Positions 9,204-18,479 of a stretch of DNA of 64,000 nucleotides are shown one piece after another. The position numbers and the translations under genes were made by a program. Below the pieces are notes generated by a model. It did not search any database. It was not told the DNA's origin and saw only the letters and a program-made list of their open reading frames with translations. Every line of letters starts with the position of its first letter. The first letter of the stretch is position 1. This DNA is from Acidobacteriaceae bacterium. GTDB taxonomy: Bacteria > Acidobacteriota > Terriglobia > Terriglobales > Acidobacteriaceae. The stretch lies in contig JAOAPC010000012.1 in assembly GCA_025462735.1 (NCBI GenBank), positions 1 through 64,000 on the forward strand, given 5' to 3'.

Positions 9204-12200
9204 CTAAGCGGCAGCTCTGGCGCGAATCTCGTTGAGAATTCCAATTAGTTGGCTTACCTGGTCCGAGTTGAAAACTCCGTCAACGCCTCTCGGGCTGTAA
9301 TCCGTGAAAGGAGTTTCGTAGAGCTGAGCAGCGCTCATCCACCCCGCATGGGTCAAATAGTCGATCACCAGGTTCACGAACTGAATTTGATTCGCCGTTA
9401 GCTTCTTGCCGTCAAGAAATCCAGCAAACGCGCGTTTCGCAGCTTCCCGATCCAGACCTACCAGAGATCGGACGAACAGCCCCAACTGACCATTGGAACG
9501 AACCTTCTTCAGTCCATCCGTGCTCTCCGCGCCCGCCTGGGCCATCATCTTCTCAAGCCTATCGAGGTCTTCTCTGGTCAGTGGCTCATTCCAGCGCAGT
9601 TTGTGAATGACGGGATCGTCCTCATGCGCTTTGAGGAACCGCTGAGTCTTGTCGCGGAAGCGTTCGACATCGTGCCCGGAGTCAAAGCCCGGCAGATCGA
9701 TTTCCCGCTCCTCACCCATGAGATCGAGGAAATCCGTGTAAATGTTTGTGCGGCCCGTCCTCTCGACGAACTTCACCAGGCTGCGTAGCCGCTTACGAAC
9801 ATCCTCCAGCATCGGAGTGGTGATGTCCTGCCAGAACTCGTCCGTTTGTACCTCGATGATGAGTTCCAGTTGCTCGCGGACCATTGGAATGCTGGCTTTC
9901 TCCTCCAGTGCTCCAGCGATCTCGCGCACGTCTTCACTCCAACGTGTGAAAGATTTTTCGTGCCGCAACAGACCGAGCTGCAGCCGTAAGATCAGCAGGT
10001 CAAATTGTTTCGCTTCCTGATCGTCATCTATCAGCTCTGAAGGCAAGCCAGCGACTTCAGCAATCAGTTCCGACTTCTGTTCATCATCGAGGCTCTGCCA
10101 TGCTTTTCTGTCGCCGTACTTTTCCACCAGCTTGCGTTTTGGTCGAACGATGAAGTTGTTCACATTCATCCGCTCGACTTCCTGGCGCAGGCGTTCGGCA
10201 ACTTCGCTCCGCAATTCGGGCTTACCTGCAGCACTCTGACGTTTATCCAGCTCGCCGATCAGCTCGACGCGGCTGGCGAAAAGTTTTTTGCTCAATGACT
10301 CATTTGCCGAGCCCGACGTCGTCTCCGGGTTCTGGCTGAAGAATTCGAGGTTCTGACAGTAGTCGAATATGTAGAAGCACTTCTTGTTGCGACCTGGCCC
10401 GAATAGATCAGGGCGCAAGCGCGTCCCGCGTCCCACCATCTGCCAGAATTTAGTCTTCGAGCGGACCATTTTGAAGAAGACAAGGTTCACGACTTCAGGA
10501 ATGTCAATGCCGGTATCCAGCATGTCTACGGAAATCGCAATGTGTGGCGCTCGCGCGGGATTCGAAAAGTCATCTATCAACGATTGTGCGTACTCGACCT
10601 TAAAATCAATCACGCGCGCGAAGCTGCCCTTGTACTGCGGATAATTCGCGTCGAAACGGTCAGCAACGAATTGAGCATGAGCATGATTCTTGGCAAAGAT
10701 TATCGTCTTCCCCAGGCGGTCACCGTCGGCTACCTTTTCCCCCTTTCGCATTAAGTGCTCAAGAACCTTGTCGCCTGTGTCTTCGTTGAATAGCCAGCGG
10801 TTCAGTGCCTCCGGCTCGATGGTTCCCGGCACACTGCCATCTTCATCCCATTCGATTGCGTCCCAGCGTTCTTTCTCTTCATCGGTTAGATCCTTGTAGC
10901 TAATGCCCTCCCGCTGGAATTTCATCGGCACCGAAACCGATCGAGGCGGTACCAGGAAGCCATCTTTCACGGCTTCTTCCAATCCATACGCGTCGGTTGG
11001 GACTCCGTCTTCTAGATCAAATAATCCGTAGGTGTTGTGGTCCACCTCGTCCTTAGGCGTCGCGGTCAGGCCGACAAGGAAGGAGTCAAAGTACTCAAAG
11101 ATGGCGCGATACTTCTGATACACCGAGCGGTGCGCCTCGTCGATGATGACCAAATCAAAATGCCCCGGCCCGAACTTGCGCTTGTCATCTTTCGTTTCAT
11201 CGATCAACCGCAGCATTGTCGGATAGGTCGAAACCAGCACCCGCGCTTCCGCAATCTGCTCCGGATGCTCCAGTACATTCACTGCCGCTGCCGATGGCAA
11301 AAACTTTTTGAATACATTCGTGGTCTGTTTCACTAACGCGATCCGATCGGCCAGAAACAGCACCCGCTTCACCCAATTGCAGCGCATCATTAGGTCGCAG
11401 AGCGCAGCCACTGTCCGGGTCTTTCCCGCGCCTGTCGCCATGACGACAAGCGCTTTGCGCTCGTGGTCTTTTTCGAAGGCGTCTGCAATGCGGCGGATAG
11501 CGCGCTCCTGGTAAAAACGCTCAACAATTTTCTTGTCTACCTCCTCCGAACCAAGCGAACTACGCGTGCTGCGCCGCTGAATCAGCCGCTCCAGTTCATC
11601 TTTCTTATAAAAGCCCTGCACCTCCCGCGGAGGATAGTTCTGGTCATCCCAAATCCAATGCTCGTAGCCATTGCTATAGAAAATCACCGGGCGCTGCCCA
11701 AACTTCTTTTCCAGACAGTCGGCGTAGAGCTTCGCCTGTTGCTGTCCCACGCGCGCATCGCGTTTGGTGCGCTTGGCCTCCACCAGTCCCAAAGGCTTGC
11801 CGTCGTCGCCCCACAGAACGTAATCCACAAAGCCTTCGCCTTCTTCATTCGGCATGCCCGCGACCGGATATTCCCGGTCCTGCTGCTTATCCAAAGGCCA
11901 TCCTGCTTCTTTCAGCAGCAAATCAATAAAGTAGTCGCGGGTTTCGGCTTCGGAATAGTTGTGCGTGTCCGGCGTGGCCTCATTCTGTTTCTTGATCTCG
12001 GCAATCTCGGCGCGCAGGCGTTCGAGTTCGGCATCGAGCGCGGCCTTTCCGGTAAGCAGCTCTGTGAGCTGGGTGTCTTTTTCTGCCAGTTGGGATTCAA
12101 GCTGCTGGAGTTGCGTCAGCGTTTGTGGCGGGACCGAAGAAGTTTTCGGCAGGAGCGTGGAATCAAACGCCAGCCCATCAGCTGGTTTGCGAGTTTTAGA

Positions 12201-12569
12201 ATATGTTCGTGCCAGCCAGAAGCACACGTGGAACAATTCCCGCACCGCGACCATCGAGTCAGACTGACCCAGCTGCTTGTGGCTGTGCGCCGCCAGATTG
12301 CCCAGGTCTTTAATTAGCTTGGCTTTTACGAAAATTTTCTGTCCGACAGTAGCCTTGAATGTGGGCTCATGAATCAGCGCGCTGAGATTGTCTTGATACG
12401 GAAGCTTGAACGACGGATCACTCTTGTAGAGCCACGTGATAGCTTGCTCAAGAGTTCGACGAGCGTAGAAGCAAGAAGTGCGCGGGTCAGGGATGACGAG
12501 ACCTTCGGATTTCTCCGCATCAGCACAGAGCTCCGGCCATTCGGATTGAAGAAAGCCGAAGTTGGTCAT
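9204..12569 (-). CDS. hsdR: Type I restriction enzyme, R (endonuclease/translocase) subunit
   Basis: A 1121-aa HsdR of the EcoEI-like type. In order it has a DUF4145-like N-terminal domain (about residues 1-125), a coiled-coil stretch (about 155-200), a PD-(D/E)xK nuclease core (VDYVLW ... LVEAKRT, about 248-268), an SF2 helicase with Walker A ATGAGKTRT (about 378-386), DEAH (about 478), GLTATP and QMVGRGTRLRPD, and an EcoEI-type C-terminal region. It cuts and translocates DNA as part of the HsdR2M2S complex. The preferred start is the ATG at 12569, whose ATGA overlaps the hsdS stop. An ATG 18 bases upstream (12587) is also open. All motifs look intact. Confidence 0.95.
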   Translation of the reverse strand: MTNFGFLQSEWPELCADAEKSEGLVIPDPRTSCFYARRTLEQAITWLYKSDPSFKLPYQDNLSALIHEPTFKATVGQKIFVKAKLIKDLGNLAAHSHKQLGQSDSMVAVRELFHVCFWLARTYSKTRKPADGLAFDSTLLPKTSSVPPQTLTQLQQLESQLAEKDTQLTELLTGKAALDAELERLRAEIAEIKKQNEATPDTHNYSEAETRDYFIDLLLKEAGWPLDKQQDREYPVAGMPNEEGEGFVDYVLWGDDGKPLGLVEAKRTKRDARVGQQQAKLYADCLEKKFGQRPVIFYSNGYEHWIWDDQNYPPREVQGFYKKDELERLIQRRSTRSSLGSEEVDKKIVERFYQERAIRRIADAFEKDHERKALVVMATGAGKTRTVAALCDLMMRCNWVKRVLFLADRIALVKQTTNVFKKFLPSAAAVNVLEHPEQIAEARVLVSTYPTMLRLIDETKDDKRKFGPGHFDLVIIDEAHRSVYQKYRAIFEYFDSFLVGLTATPKDEVDHNTYGLFDLEDGVPTDAYGLEEAVKDGFLVPPRSVSVPMKFQREGISYKDLTDEEKERWDAIEWDEDGSVPGTIEPEALNRWLFNEDTGDKVLEHLMRKGEKVADGDRLGKTIIFAKNHAHAQFVADRFDANYPQYKGSFARVIDFKVEYAQSLIDDFSNPARAPHIAISVDMLDTGIDIPEVVNLVFFKMVRSKTKFWQMVGRGTRLRPDLFGPGRNKKCFYIFDYCQNLEFFSQNPETTSGSANESLSKKLFASRVELIGELDKRQSAAGKPELRSEVAERLRQEVERMNVNNFIVRPKRKLVEKYGDRKAWQSLDDEQKSELIAEVAGLPSELIDDDQEAKQFDLLILRLQLGLLRHEKSFTRWSEDVREIAGALEEKASIPMVREQLELIIEVQTDEFWQDITTPMLEDVRKRLRSLVKFVERTGRTNIYTDFLDLMGEEREIDLPGFDSGHDVERFRDKTQRFLKAHEDDPVIHKLRWNEPLTREDLDRLEKMMAQAGAESTDGLKKVRSNGQLGLFVRSLVGLDREAAKRAFAGFLDGKKLTANQIQFVNLVIDYLTHAGWMSAAQLYETPFTDYSPRGVDGVFNSDQVSQLIGILNEIRARAAA

Positions 12570-13798
12570 TCCGTTCCCCTGGTCCAAGCCGTTGCCACAG
12601 CTTGAAATCCCAGACCAGCGCCGAAAACGTCTCCTCGAAAAGCGCCACTTTGCAGCGCGTTGAAAAGTTTATTTAGTCGCGAGAAAGAATCGCGTTGTAA
12701 CCGTTTCAGGTTCTCGACAGCGGCAATCTTACTTGCGAAACCGCGCTGTGCAGACAATGGCGGGACGCGGATCGGAAGCTCTCGAAGGCGAGTTAGCGTG
12801 ATCTCACGAAATGTTGCGCCTTTGATCTGAAGGCTTATCCAGTGCTGCACGGCGGAAGAGCGTAGATAATACAGCAAGTATGTTCGTTCGACGGATTCTC
12901 CCGGTGCAATTCGCGCGGTTCCTTGAGTTAGGTTTGCGCCGTCCAATTCCGGCGGGACCAGAGCTGTAGTTCCGACAGTGGCGCGAATGCTCATCACTAT
13001 CTCGCCTGATTCGACGCGTGATCGGAGGAACTTCGCTGCGATAGCAGGATTTGTATGCCGCAGACCCAATTGCAATATCTCGCCATCGGCTATGTCTCCT
13101 GTGCGAATGTAAGGGACTCCGCCGGTATATTCTTCACCCGCCTGGACGATACCGTAGGTTACGACTGTCCCTCGTTTCACGACCTCTTGCAGGGGGACAA
13201 CCGGCCATCGCTTCGGATTGGTTGCCGGGTCGCCGAAGAGGTCGAGGAAGATGGATTGAGTGAGAGTGTCGAGTTGGGTGAGGGCGGCGCGGCGCTTGGC
13301 CCGCAACGCCTCCGCCCGGTCCAGTACCTCCGCAATCAGCCGCTGCTCCGCCAATGAAGGAAGTGGAATCTGGACGCGCTTGAGATCCGAAAGGACTATT
13401 CTCCGAATTGCCGAACCCGTCTTTCGCTTTATTGCGTCTTCGAGCGCCATCGGCGAGCGCAAGACGTGGCCTAGATATTTAGAGTCAACACGATTCCGTT
13501 TTGGGCGAAGTATGGCCAAGGAGGATAGAACCGCAAAAGGTTCGTCTGTCATCACTACGTGAACCTTGCCGACTGTGCCATCCTTTGAGAACAGCACGTC
13601 CCCTTCCTGGGGAGCTGAATTGCCCGCTTTTGCTGCTCGGTAGTCTTCATGTGTGATGAAGGAGCAATTAACGAAGTCCAATTTCGAATCCGTGACATCC
13701 TTTACCGTAAGGAATGGAACTCCGTTGCCGACGTTTTTCGGGGTGAAATGAGTGCCATCCGTAACCATGTCGCAGGCTTCGTCAACCGTCGCGATCAC
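12566..13798 (-). CDS. hsdS: Type I restriction-modification specificity subunit
   Basis: A 410-aa HsdS. It has two target-recognition domains separated by a conserved helical spacer (LPSLAEQRLIAEVLDRAEAL) and a second spacer near the C-terminus (PPLSAQRGFASKIAAVENLK). The first domain begins close to the N-terminus (DMVTDGTHFTPKNVGNGVPF), the second at about residue 200 (KRGTVVTYGIVQAG). The two domains set a bipartite DNA target that cannot be predicted from sequence alone. It sits between hsdM and hsdR, with a 4-base ATGA overlap at each junction. This fixes all three starts and shows tight translational coupling. Confidence 0.93.
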   Translation of the reverse strand: MIATVDEACDMVTDGTHFTPKNVGNGVPFLTVKDVTDSKLDFVNCSFITHEDYRAAKAGNSAPQEGDVLFSKDGTVGKVHVVMTDEPFAVLSSLAILRPKRNRVDSKYLGHVLRSPMALEDAIKRKTGSAIRRIVLSDLKRVQIPLPSLAEQRLIAEVLDRAEALRAKRRAALTQLDTLTQSIFLDLFGDPATNPKRWPVVPLQEVVKRGTVVTYGIVQAGEEYTGGVPYIRTGDIADGEILQLGLRHTNPAIAAKFLRSRVESGEIVMSIRATVGTTALVPPELDGANLTQGTARIAPGESVERTYLLYYLRSSAVQHWISLQIKGATFREITLTRLRELPIRVPPLSAQRGFASKIAAVENLKRLQRDSFSRLNKLFNALQSGAFRGDVFGAGLGFQAVATAWTRGTE

Positions 13799-15333
13799 TG
13801 CAGCATTCCCTCCAACTCCTTCATCCCTTGCTGAATCTCAGCCTCCAACTTGGCCAACTCCGCGAGGATTTCTTTCGGCGGGCGATGCGCTAATTCTTCA
13901 TGCATCGCTTCTTTATAGAAATTGACGCTCAGGCCGTAATCCTTCCCGGCTATATCTGCTTTCGGCACGCAGAAACTTTGAGCTGTACGCGGAGCCTTGC
14001 GTTCTTTGCCGTTACGATCTTTCCAGCGAGCAAGAGTATCGGGCAAGTTGTTTTTGACGTGGTCGTTTTTATCAAGCTTGACCTTCGGTAAGCAGCCGAG
14101 CTTGTCTTCATTCAAGAGCGGCGTCCTCTTATCATCGAGTGACCAGCCATCCGCTTCTACCTCATAGAACCACACGTAATCCGTTCCGCCGGAGTTGGTT
14201 TTGGTGAACAGCAGAATCGCCGTCGAGACCCCAGCGTAAGGTTTGAAGACGCCGCTGGGTAGTGAGATCACAGCGTCCAGCTTCTGGTCTTCGATGAGCA
14301 TGCGACGCAAACTCTTATGCGCGTTGCTCGATCCAAAGAGAACACCTTCGGGCACGATGACGGCGGCACGTCCGCCCGGCTTGAGCAGCCGCAGAAAAAG
14401 CGCCAGGAAAAGCAGCTCGGTCTTCTTGGTCTTGACCACCTGCTGCAAGTCTTTGGCGCAGCTTTCGTAGTCAAGCGATCCGGCAAACGGCGGATTGGCC
14501 ATGACCAGCGTGTATTTGTCTTCTTCGCCGGCATGGTCCTGGGAGAGCGAATCGCGGTAAAGCACGTTCGGGTTCTCCACCCCGTGCAGCAGCATGTTCA
14601 TGCTGCCGATGCGCAGCATAGTGTTATCAAAATCGAAGCCGTGAAAAAGCTCGTTGTTGAAGTGCTTCCACAACTTGGAAGTCGTGCGAACTTCAGGATG
14701 GCGGTCACGCAGCGACTCGCCAATCGCTACCAGGAATCCGCTGGTTCCGCAGGCTGGGTCGCAGACAACGTCGGTGGGCTTGGGCTCAACCATCTCCACC
14801 ATCAGCCGGATGATGTGGCGCGGGGTGCGAAACTGTCCGTTCTGCCCGGCAGAGGCAATCTTGCCCAGCATGTATTCGTAAAGATCGCCTTTGGTGTCAC
14901 GGTCCTCCATGGGGACCTTGTCGATCATGTCCACGACTCTGGCAAGAAGCGCCGCCGTGGGAATGGTGAAGCGTGCGCCCTCCATGTGCTTGGAGTAAGT
15001 GGTGCCATTGCCGCCTAGAGTGCGCAGCCAGGGGAAGACGTGCTCGCTGATGACGGTGTACATGTCCCGCGGCTCGAAGTTCCTGAAGTTCTTCCAGCGG
15101 AAATCCTGGTAAGAGCGCTTCTTGCTGTCCTTTCCCTTGGGAAAGAATGGCTTGACGGCGGCGTTCTTCTCGCGGGTCAGTTTCAGTTCTTCCGCGGTTT
15201 CGAGTTCATCCAGGCGCTTGAGGAAGAGCAGATAGGTAATCTGCTCAATCACTTCCAACGGATTGGAGATACCACCCGACCAGAACGTGTCCCAGATGCG
15301 GTCAATTTGGCTGCGAATCTCACCTGTAAGCAT
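13795..15333 (-). CDS. hsdM: Type I restriction-modification N6-adenine methyltransferase subunit
   Basis: A 512-aa HsdM. An N-terminal HsdM_N helical domain (IWDTFWSGGISNPLEVIEQI, LLFLKRLDE) is followed by the methyltransferase core. The SAM-binding motif I is DPACGTSGF (about residues 192-200) and the catalytic motif IV is NPPF (about 280-283), the adenine-N6 signature. The enzyme methylates the host's HsdS-specified sites and supplies the M subunits of the restriction complex. It is the first gene of the hsdM-hsdS-hsdR operon. The order with M first lets methylation precede restriction after transfer. No strong ribosome site is seen before the ATG. Confidence 0.95.
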   Translation of the reverse strand: MLTGEIRSQIDRIWDTFWSGGISNPLEVIEQITYLLFLKRLDELETAEELKLTREKNAAVKPFFPKGKDSKKRSYQDFRWKNFRNFEPRDMYTVISEHVFPWLRTLGGNGTTYSKHMEGARFTIPTAALLARVVDMIDKVPMEDRDTKGDLYEYMLGKIASAGQNGQFRTPRHIIRLMVEMVEPKPTDVVCDPACGTSGFLVAIGESLRDRHPEVRTTSKLWKHFNNELFHGFDFDNTMLRIGSMNMLLHGVENPNVLYRDSLSQDHAGEEDKYTLVMANPPFAGSLDYESCAKDLQQVVKTKKTELLFLALFLRLLKPGGRAAVIVPEGVLFGSSNAHKSLRRMLIEDQKLDAVISLPSGVFKPYAGVSTAILLFTKTNSGGTDYVWFYEVEADGWSLDDKRTPLLNEDKLGCLPKVKLDKNDHVKNNLPDTLARWKDRNGKERKAPRTAQSFCVPKADIAGKDYGLSVNFYKEAMHEELAHRPPKEILAELAKLEAEIQQGMKELEGMLQ

Positions 15334-15519
15334 AGGAATTCAAAGCGGGGAAGAACTCAGAATATAACCCAAATCAGGAGTTCTGACGACCAAATCCGAA
15401 CCATTTCGAGCAGCCCTCGGGTAAAATTATGGTACGCGCAAAAGGCTGTTCCAGCCGACCTCCTCTTCGCGCCGATTCGCACGTCAAATCAAGTCTGATC
15501 TCAATTCCAGCCGGAATTT
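15334..15519. promoter_or_regulatory. Divergent intergenic region between hsdM and the 386-aa gene
   Basis: This 186-base A/T-richer stretch must hold the promoter of the hsd operon (leftward) and that of the unknown gene at 15520 (rightward). I cannot place convincing -35/-10 boxes. No gene or strong hairpin is seen. Confidence 0.4.
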
Positions 15520-16680
15520 GTGAGGGATAAGCCTGTGTTCGACCAGGACGAGAACTTCCGGATGGCCATTCGGCAGAAGAGAGCGCGGATGGAGGAGATC
15601 AATCTGATTCTTGCGCGACCAGTCATGAAAGGCGTCACTGCTGGCTCCATACGACGACTCATCGAGGAGCGCCTGCATTTGGAGGAGGCAGTTTCTGAAC
15701 TAGAAGCCGAGAGACAGCGGCTTCAATTTCAAGATGCCAATAATTCATTCCGATGGGAGGACATCGATCAGCCACTCCTCACATCGAAAACGTTCGAGCT
15801 GGCACGAGAGATGCATAAACGCGCAAATGACGGAGAGAGGCGTATTACGTTCGAAGCTGCGCAGAGCGGCAATTCTTCGGGTTATTTACCCCGTTATTTC
15901 GACTTCCATGAACAGCTAGCTGATGAATGGGCTGAAAAGCTGTACGCCGCGTACTGTCAGACGTGGAAAGAGCAGAATCGTCCTTTATTGCCCGCCTTCA
16001 TACGAGCAGTACGCGACCGTGCGATAGCCGAATTGCTGGCCGCAAGGAAATCATCCGTATGTGGCCAGCTCGGGTTTCGCGCAATGAGGATAAACGAGCC
16101 CTTAAACGCCCACGCAATCGGCGAATGGATGCGAAGAATGGATCGCCTAGCCAACCGTTGGCAACGCAAACTGGAGGGCGAAGCAGTTGCAGCGGAATAC
16201 GGCGCCGTTAAACAATCTGGATTCGCGGGCAGCATCGCAGGATCCGGTGAGCATGCTGAATTAGAGGACTCATTGGGAATCGCCGAGTCTCCAAGCCGGC
16301 CTATTTCAGAAGAGCCCAGGAAGTGCGGACGAGCTTCGGTTCGACCTGATCGCTTCGTTGGTGTGGCAGGAAGCTTGTGGTTAGCAGCACGACAGAAAAA
16401 TGGATCGGCAAAAGTATCGAACGGTCAATTACGTGAAATCGCTTCCAATTTGGATGAAAATCAATTTGTGCCTCCTGCTCGATATCTCGAAAGCGATTGC
16501 GCAATGAAGCTGAAAGCATTTAACAGCAAGAACTCCAATTCCAAGACCGGACCCATCATGACCTGGTCTCAACTCGTTACTTTCGCGGACAAAGACCACG
16601 TGCGAGGAATGAGAAGACTGCTTTCGCGGTGTGCTGCGCAGACAACTAATATTTCGATTTGTCCGGCGTCCGGAAACTAA
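15520..16680 (+). CDS. Unknown 386-aa island protein
   Basis: A GTG-started ORF of 386 codons. The N-terminal 80 residues are highly charged and helical (EERLHLEEAVSELEAERQRL), probably a coiled coil. A middle part is rich in Trp, Arg and Ala (EQLADEWAEKLYAAYCQTW). The C-terminus is basic and Ser/Asn-rich (RGMRRLLSRCAAQTTN). No signal peptide, membrane helix or catalytic motif is visible. It lies between a type I restriction operon and the integrase, divergent from hsdM. Such spots often hold accessory or defence genes, but I have no evidence of function. Codon use looks like a real gene, and the length of the open frame supports it. Confidence 0.6.
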   Translation: MRDKPVFDQDENFRMAIRQKRARMEEINLILARPVMKGVTAGSIRRLIEERLHLEEAVSELEAERQRLQFQDANNSFRWEDIDQPLLTSKTFELAREMHKRANDGERRITFEAAQSGNSSGYLPRYFDFHEQLADEWAEKLYAAYCQTWKEQNRPLLPAFIRAVRDRAIAELLAARKSSVCGQLGFRAMRINEPLNAHAIGEWMRRMDRLANRWQRKLEGEAVAAEYGAVKQSGFAGSIAGSGEHAELEDSLGIAESPSRPISEEPRKCGRASVRPDRFVGVAGSLWLAARQKNGSAKVSNGQLREIASNLDENQFVPPARYLESDCAMKLKAFNSKNSNSKTGPIMTWSQLVTFADKDHVRGMRRLLSRCAAQTTNISICPASGN

Positions 16681-16968
16681 TTCCGGACAAAAAACCTCGT
16701 CTAGTGTTTCTTCCATAACCCTTGCTGGTTCCCCGACAGGCAATTGTCCTTGACGTTTTTTCCGGATGTTAATGCCATTCCCAAGCTCAACAGTTCTGCG
16801 GGATAAAGAACCATCGCGAGGGCGCTCAGAACCAGCAATTGGTTCTAGCGTACTCGGAAACCTCAAATGGCAGCCCACCAAAATTTCGAGCTAACCGGTG
16901 GCCAGTCCCGTGATATTGTTCCGACCGAGGCAAACACCGGCAATCCGCTGAAAGGAGACTTTGAGCGG

Positions 16969-18138
16969 ATGGCACGCCGGAGATTTCAAGATCCGACGCC
17001 GAAGCGTCGTGGCGCCTGGTGGACGATTCAGGTACGTCAAGATGTCTTGGTCGGAGGAAAACTAAAACGCAGAAACACACGAGTGAGATTGGCGCCGGCT
17101 ACGATGCCCGAACGCCAAGTTCGCAAGATGGCAGCCGAGCACCTGAGACCGCTAAATCAGGAGCTTCAGGGGATCGGTTCAGCTACCAATTTCGCCCACT
17201 ACATTGAACACACTTATAGGCCTGTGGTGATGCCGCTGTTTGCAAAAAGTACGCGCGATCGGTACGAAGGAGTGCTGGAGAACTACCTCCTTCCTGCATT
17301 CGGCGGACTCGCTCTACGCGACTTAACTGCCCTCTCAGTTCAGAGGTATTTTTCCAATATGGCGACATCAGCCCTTGCCCACGAATCGCGTGACAAGATC
17401 AGGGATGTCCTATCTAGCGTGCTCGGCTCTTCGGTTCGGTACGGATTTCTGTTGAGAAACCCGGTCGAAAACGTGCGGATGCCGGCGGAAAGACGAGGCA
17501 AAAAACGAAACAAGCCCTACCTCACTCCCTTCCAGTTCGACGGACTGCTGCAACTAATCCCTGAGCCCTATGCCACGATGGTTTATGTAGCTATCTACAC
17601 AGGGCTTCGGGTAAGCGAGTTGGCTGGCTTAAGGTGGGACGACATACACGAAGATTCAATCACAATTGATGAGCGGTACTGTCGGGGCGATTGGGGTGCG
17701 CCTAAAAGCGAGTCCTCCAACGCCACAATTGGCGTAAACCGATGCGTCATCGAGCGAATTCACCTGTTAAGACTTATGACGGTGGAGGTGAGGGCGGGAC
17801 GTTCGATTCGCAAGTACCGCGTCGTCAAGTCAGATCAACCCAGCGATTTGGTCTTTCAATCGGTGAAGGATGGAAAACCAATTCGCGACAACAACATCCT
17901 TATGCGCTTCATTAAGCCTCACGCAAGAGCGCTCGGCCTGGGCTGGGTAAACTGGCGAAGTCTGAGAACGTCACACGCCGTATGGCTGAAAATGGCCGGC
18001 GCGGACGTGAAAGATGCGCAAGGCCAGATGAGGCACTCGAGGGCATCAACCACTCTGGATATTTACCAGCAGTTCGTGCCCGAAAGCCAGCAGCGAGTAG
18101 TGCAAAAACTAAGTGCCCTCAGCAAGAGTATCAATTAA
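16969..18138 (+). CDS. Tyrosine recombinase / integrase
   Basis: A 389-aa phage-type integrase. It has an N-terminal SAM-like core-binding domain (YIEHTYRPVVMPLFAKSTRD) and a catalytic domain. The first Arg is in TGLRVSELAGL, the Lys in PKSESS, the second Arg in WRSLRTSHA, the His in RHSRAST and the nucleophile Tyr in DIYQQF. The usual His of the HxxR box is an Arg here (RSLR), so the active site departs slightly from consensus. The ATG at 16969 is preferred because AAAGGAG precedes it by about 11 bases. An in-frame ATG at 16867 would add 34 unusual residues and has no ribosome site. The gene ends 69 bases from the 3' end of tRNA-Phe, the usual place for an element integrated into a tRNA gene. 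Confidence 0.9.
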   Translation: MARRRFQDPTPKRRGAWWTIQVRQDVLVGGKLKRRNTRVRLAPATMPERQVRKMAAEHLRPLNQELQGIGSATNFAHYIEHTYRPVVMPLFAKSTRDRYEGVLENYLLPAFGGLALRDLTALSVQRYFSNMATSALAHESRDKIRDVLSSVLGSSVRYGFLLRNPVENVRMPAERRGKKRNKPYLTPFQFDGLLQLIPEPYATMVYVAIYTGLRVSELAGLRWDDIHEDSITIDERYCRGDWGAPKSESSNATIGVNRCVIERIHLLRLMTVEVRAGRSIRKYRVVKSDQPSDLVFQSVKDGKPIRDNNILMRFIKPHARALGLGWVNWRSLRTSHAVWLKMAGADVKDAQGQMRHSRASTTLDIYQQFVPESQQRVVQKLSALSKSIN

Positions 18139-18150
18139 ATTCAGAAAGGA

Positions 18151-18170
18151 ATTGCAGCCAATTGCAGCCA
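18151..18170. repeat. Perfect tandem 10-mer, two copies
   Basis: The 10-mer attgcagcca is present twice in a row between the integrase stop and tRNA-Phe. Short repeats here may be arm-type integrase sites, but this is only a position-based guess. Confidence 0.5.
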
Positions 18171-18207
18171 AGGAGTGAAATACGAAACGTGCAAATGATT
18201 GAAATGA

Positions 18208-18250
18208 TGGTGGCCAGGGACGGAGTTGAACCGCCGACGCCAGCCTTTTC
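18208..18250. other. Probable attachment site at the 3' end of tRNA-Phe
   Basis: The 3' half of tRNA-Phe lies next to an integrase that points towards it, the classic layout for tRNA-targeted islands. I looked for a second copy of the tRNA 3' end farther left and found none in this window, so the other att site is either outside the window or too decayed to see. Confidence 0.4.
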
Positions 18251-18283
18251 AGGGCTGCGCTCTACCACCTGAGCTACCTGGCC
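18208..18283 (-). tRNA. tRNA-Phe (GAA)
   Basis: A complete cloverleaf on the minus strand: 7-bp acceptor (GGCCAGG/CCTGGCC), D-stem GCTC/GAGC, anticodon stem CAGCC/GGCTG with loop CTGAAAA giving anticodon GAA, a five-base variable loop, T-stem GGCGG/CCGTC with loop TTCAACT, discriminator A and an encoded CCA at 18208-18210. The 3' end faces the integrase. The gene is intact, as expected if an element inserted at its 3' end and restored it. Confidence 0.96.
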
Positions 18284-18389
18284 ACTTGTCCGCTGGTCCG
18301 GCTTGTTTACAGCGCTTAGGCCGGAGTTGCAGCGGGATTCACGAGAGATGCGATGCAGGTGAGCGTCTCGTCCGCGCGTTAAGGGATTG

Positions 18390-18419
18390 ATTATAACAAT
18401 GTGATCAGTTGCGCTCCAA
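18390..18419 (-). promoter_or_regulatory. Likely sigma-70 promoter of tRNA-Phe
   Basis: Read on the minus strand, TTGGAG (18419-18414) is followed after 18 bases by a perfect TATAAT (18395-18390), about 105 bases before the tRNA start. The box match and the lack of another gene downstream support it. Confidence 0.6.
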
Positions 18420-18479
18420 GCGGGTGCGCAAACATCCGAAGTCGGCGTCCGAAGACCAAAGTCGCGCCAGAAGACTTGA

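Noticed and set aside
11463-12317. A 284-aa frame on the plus strand.
   Set aside because: It is antisense to hsdR, whose protein is clearly real, and its composition is that of a shadow frame.
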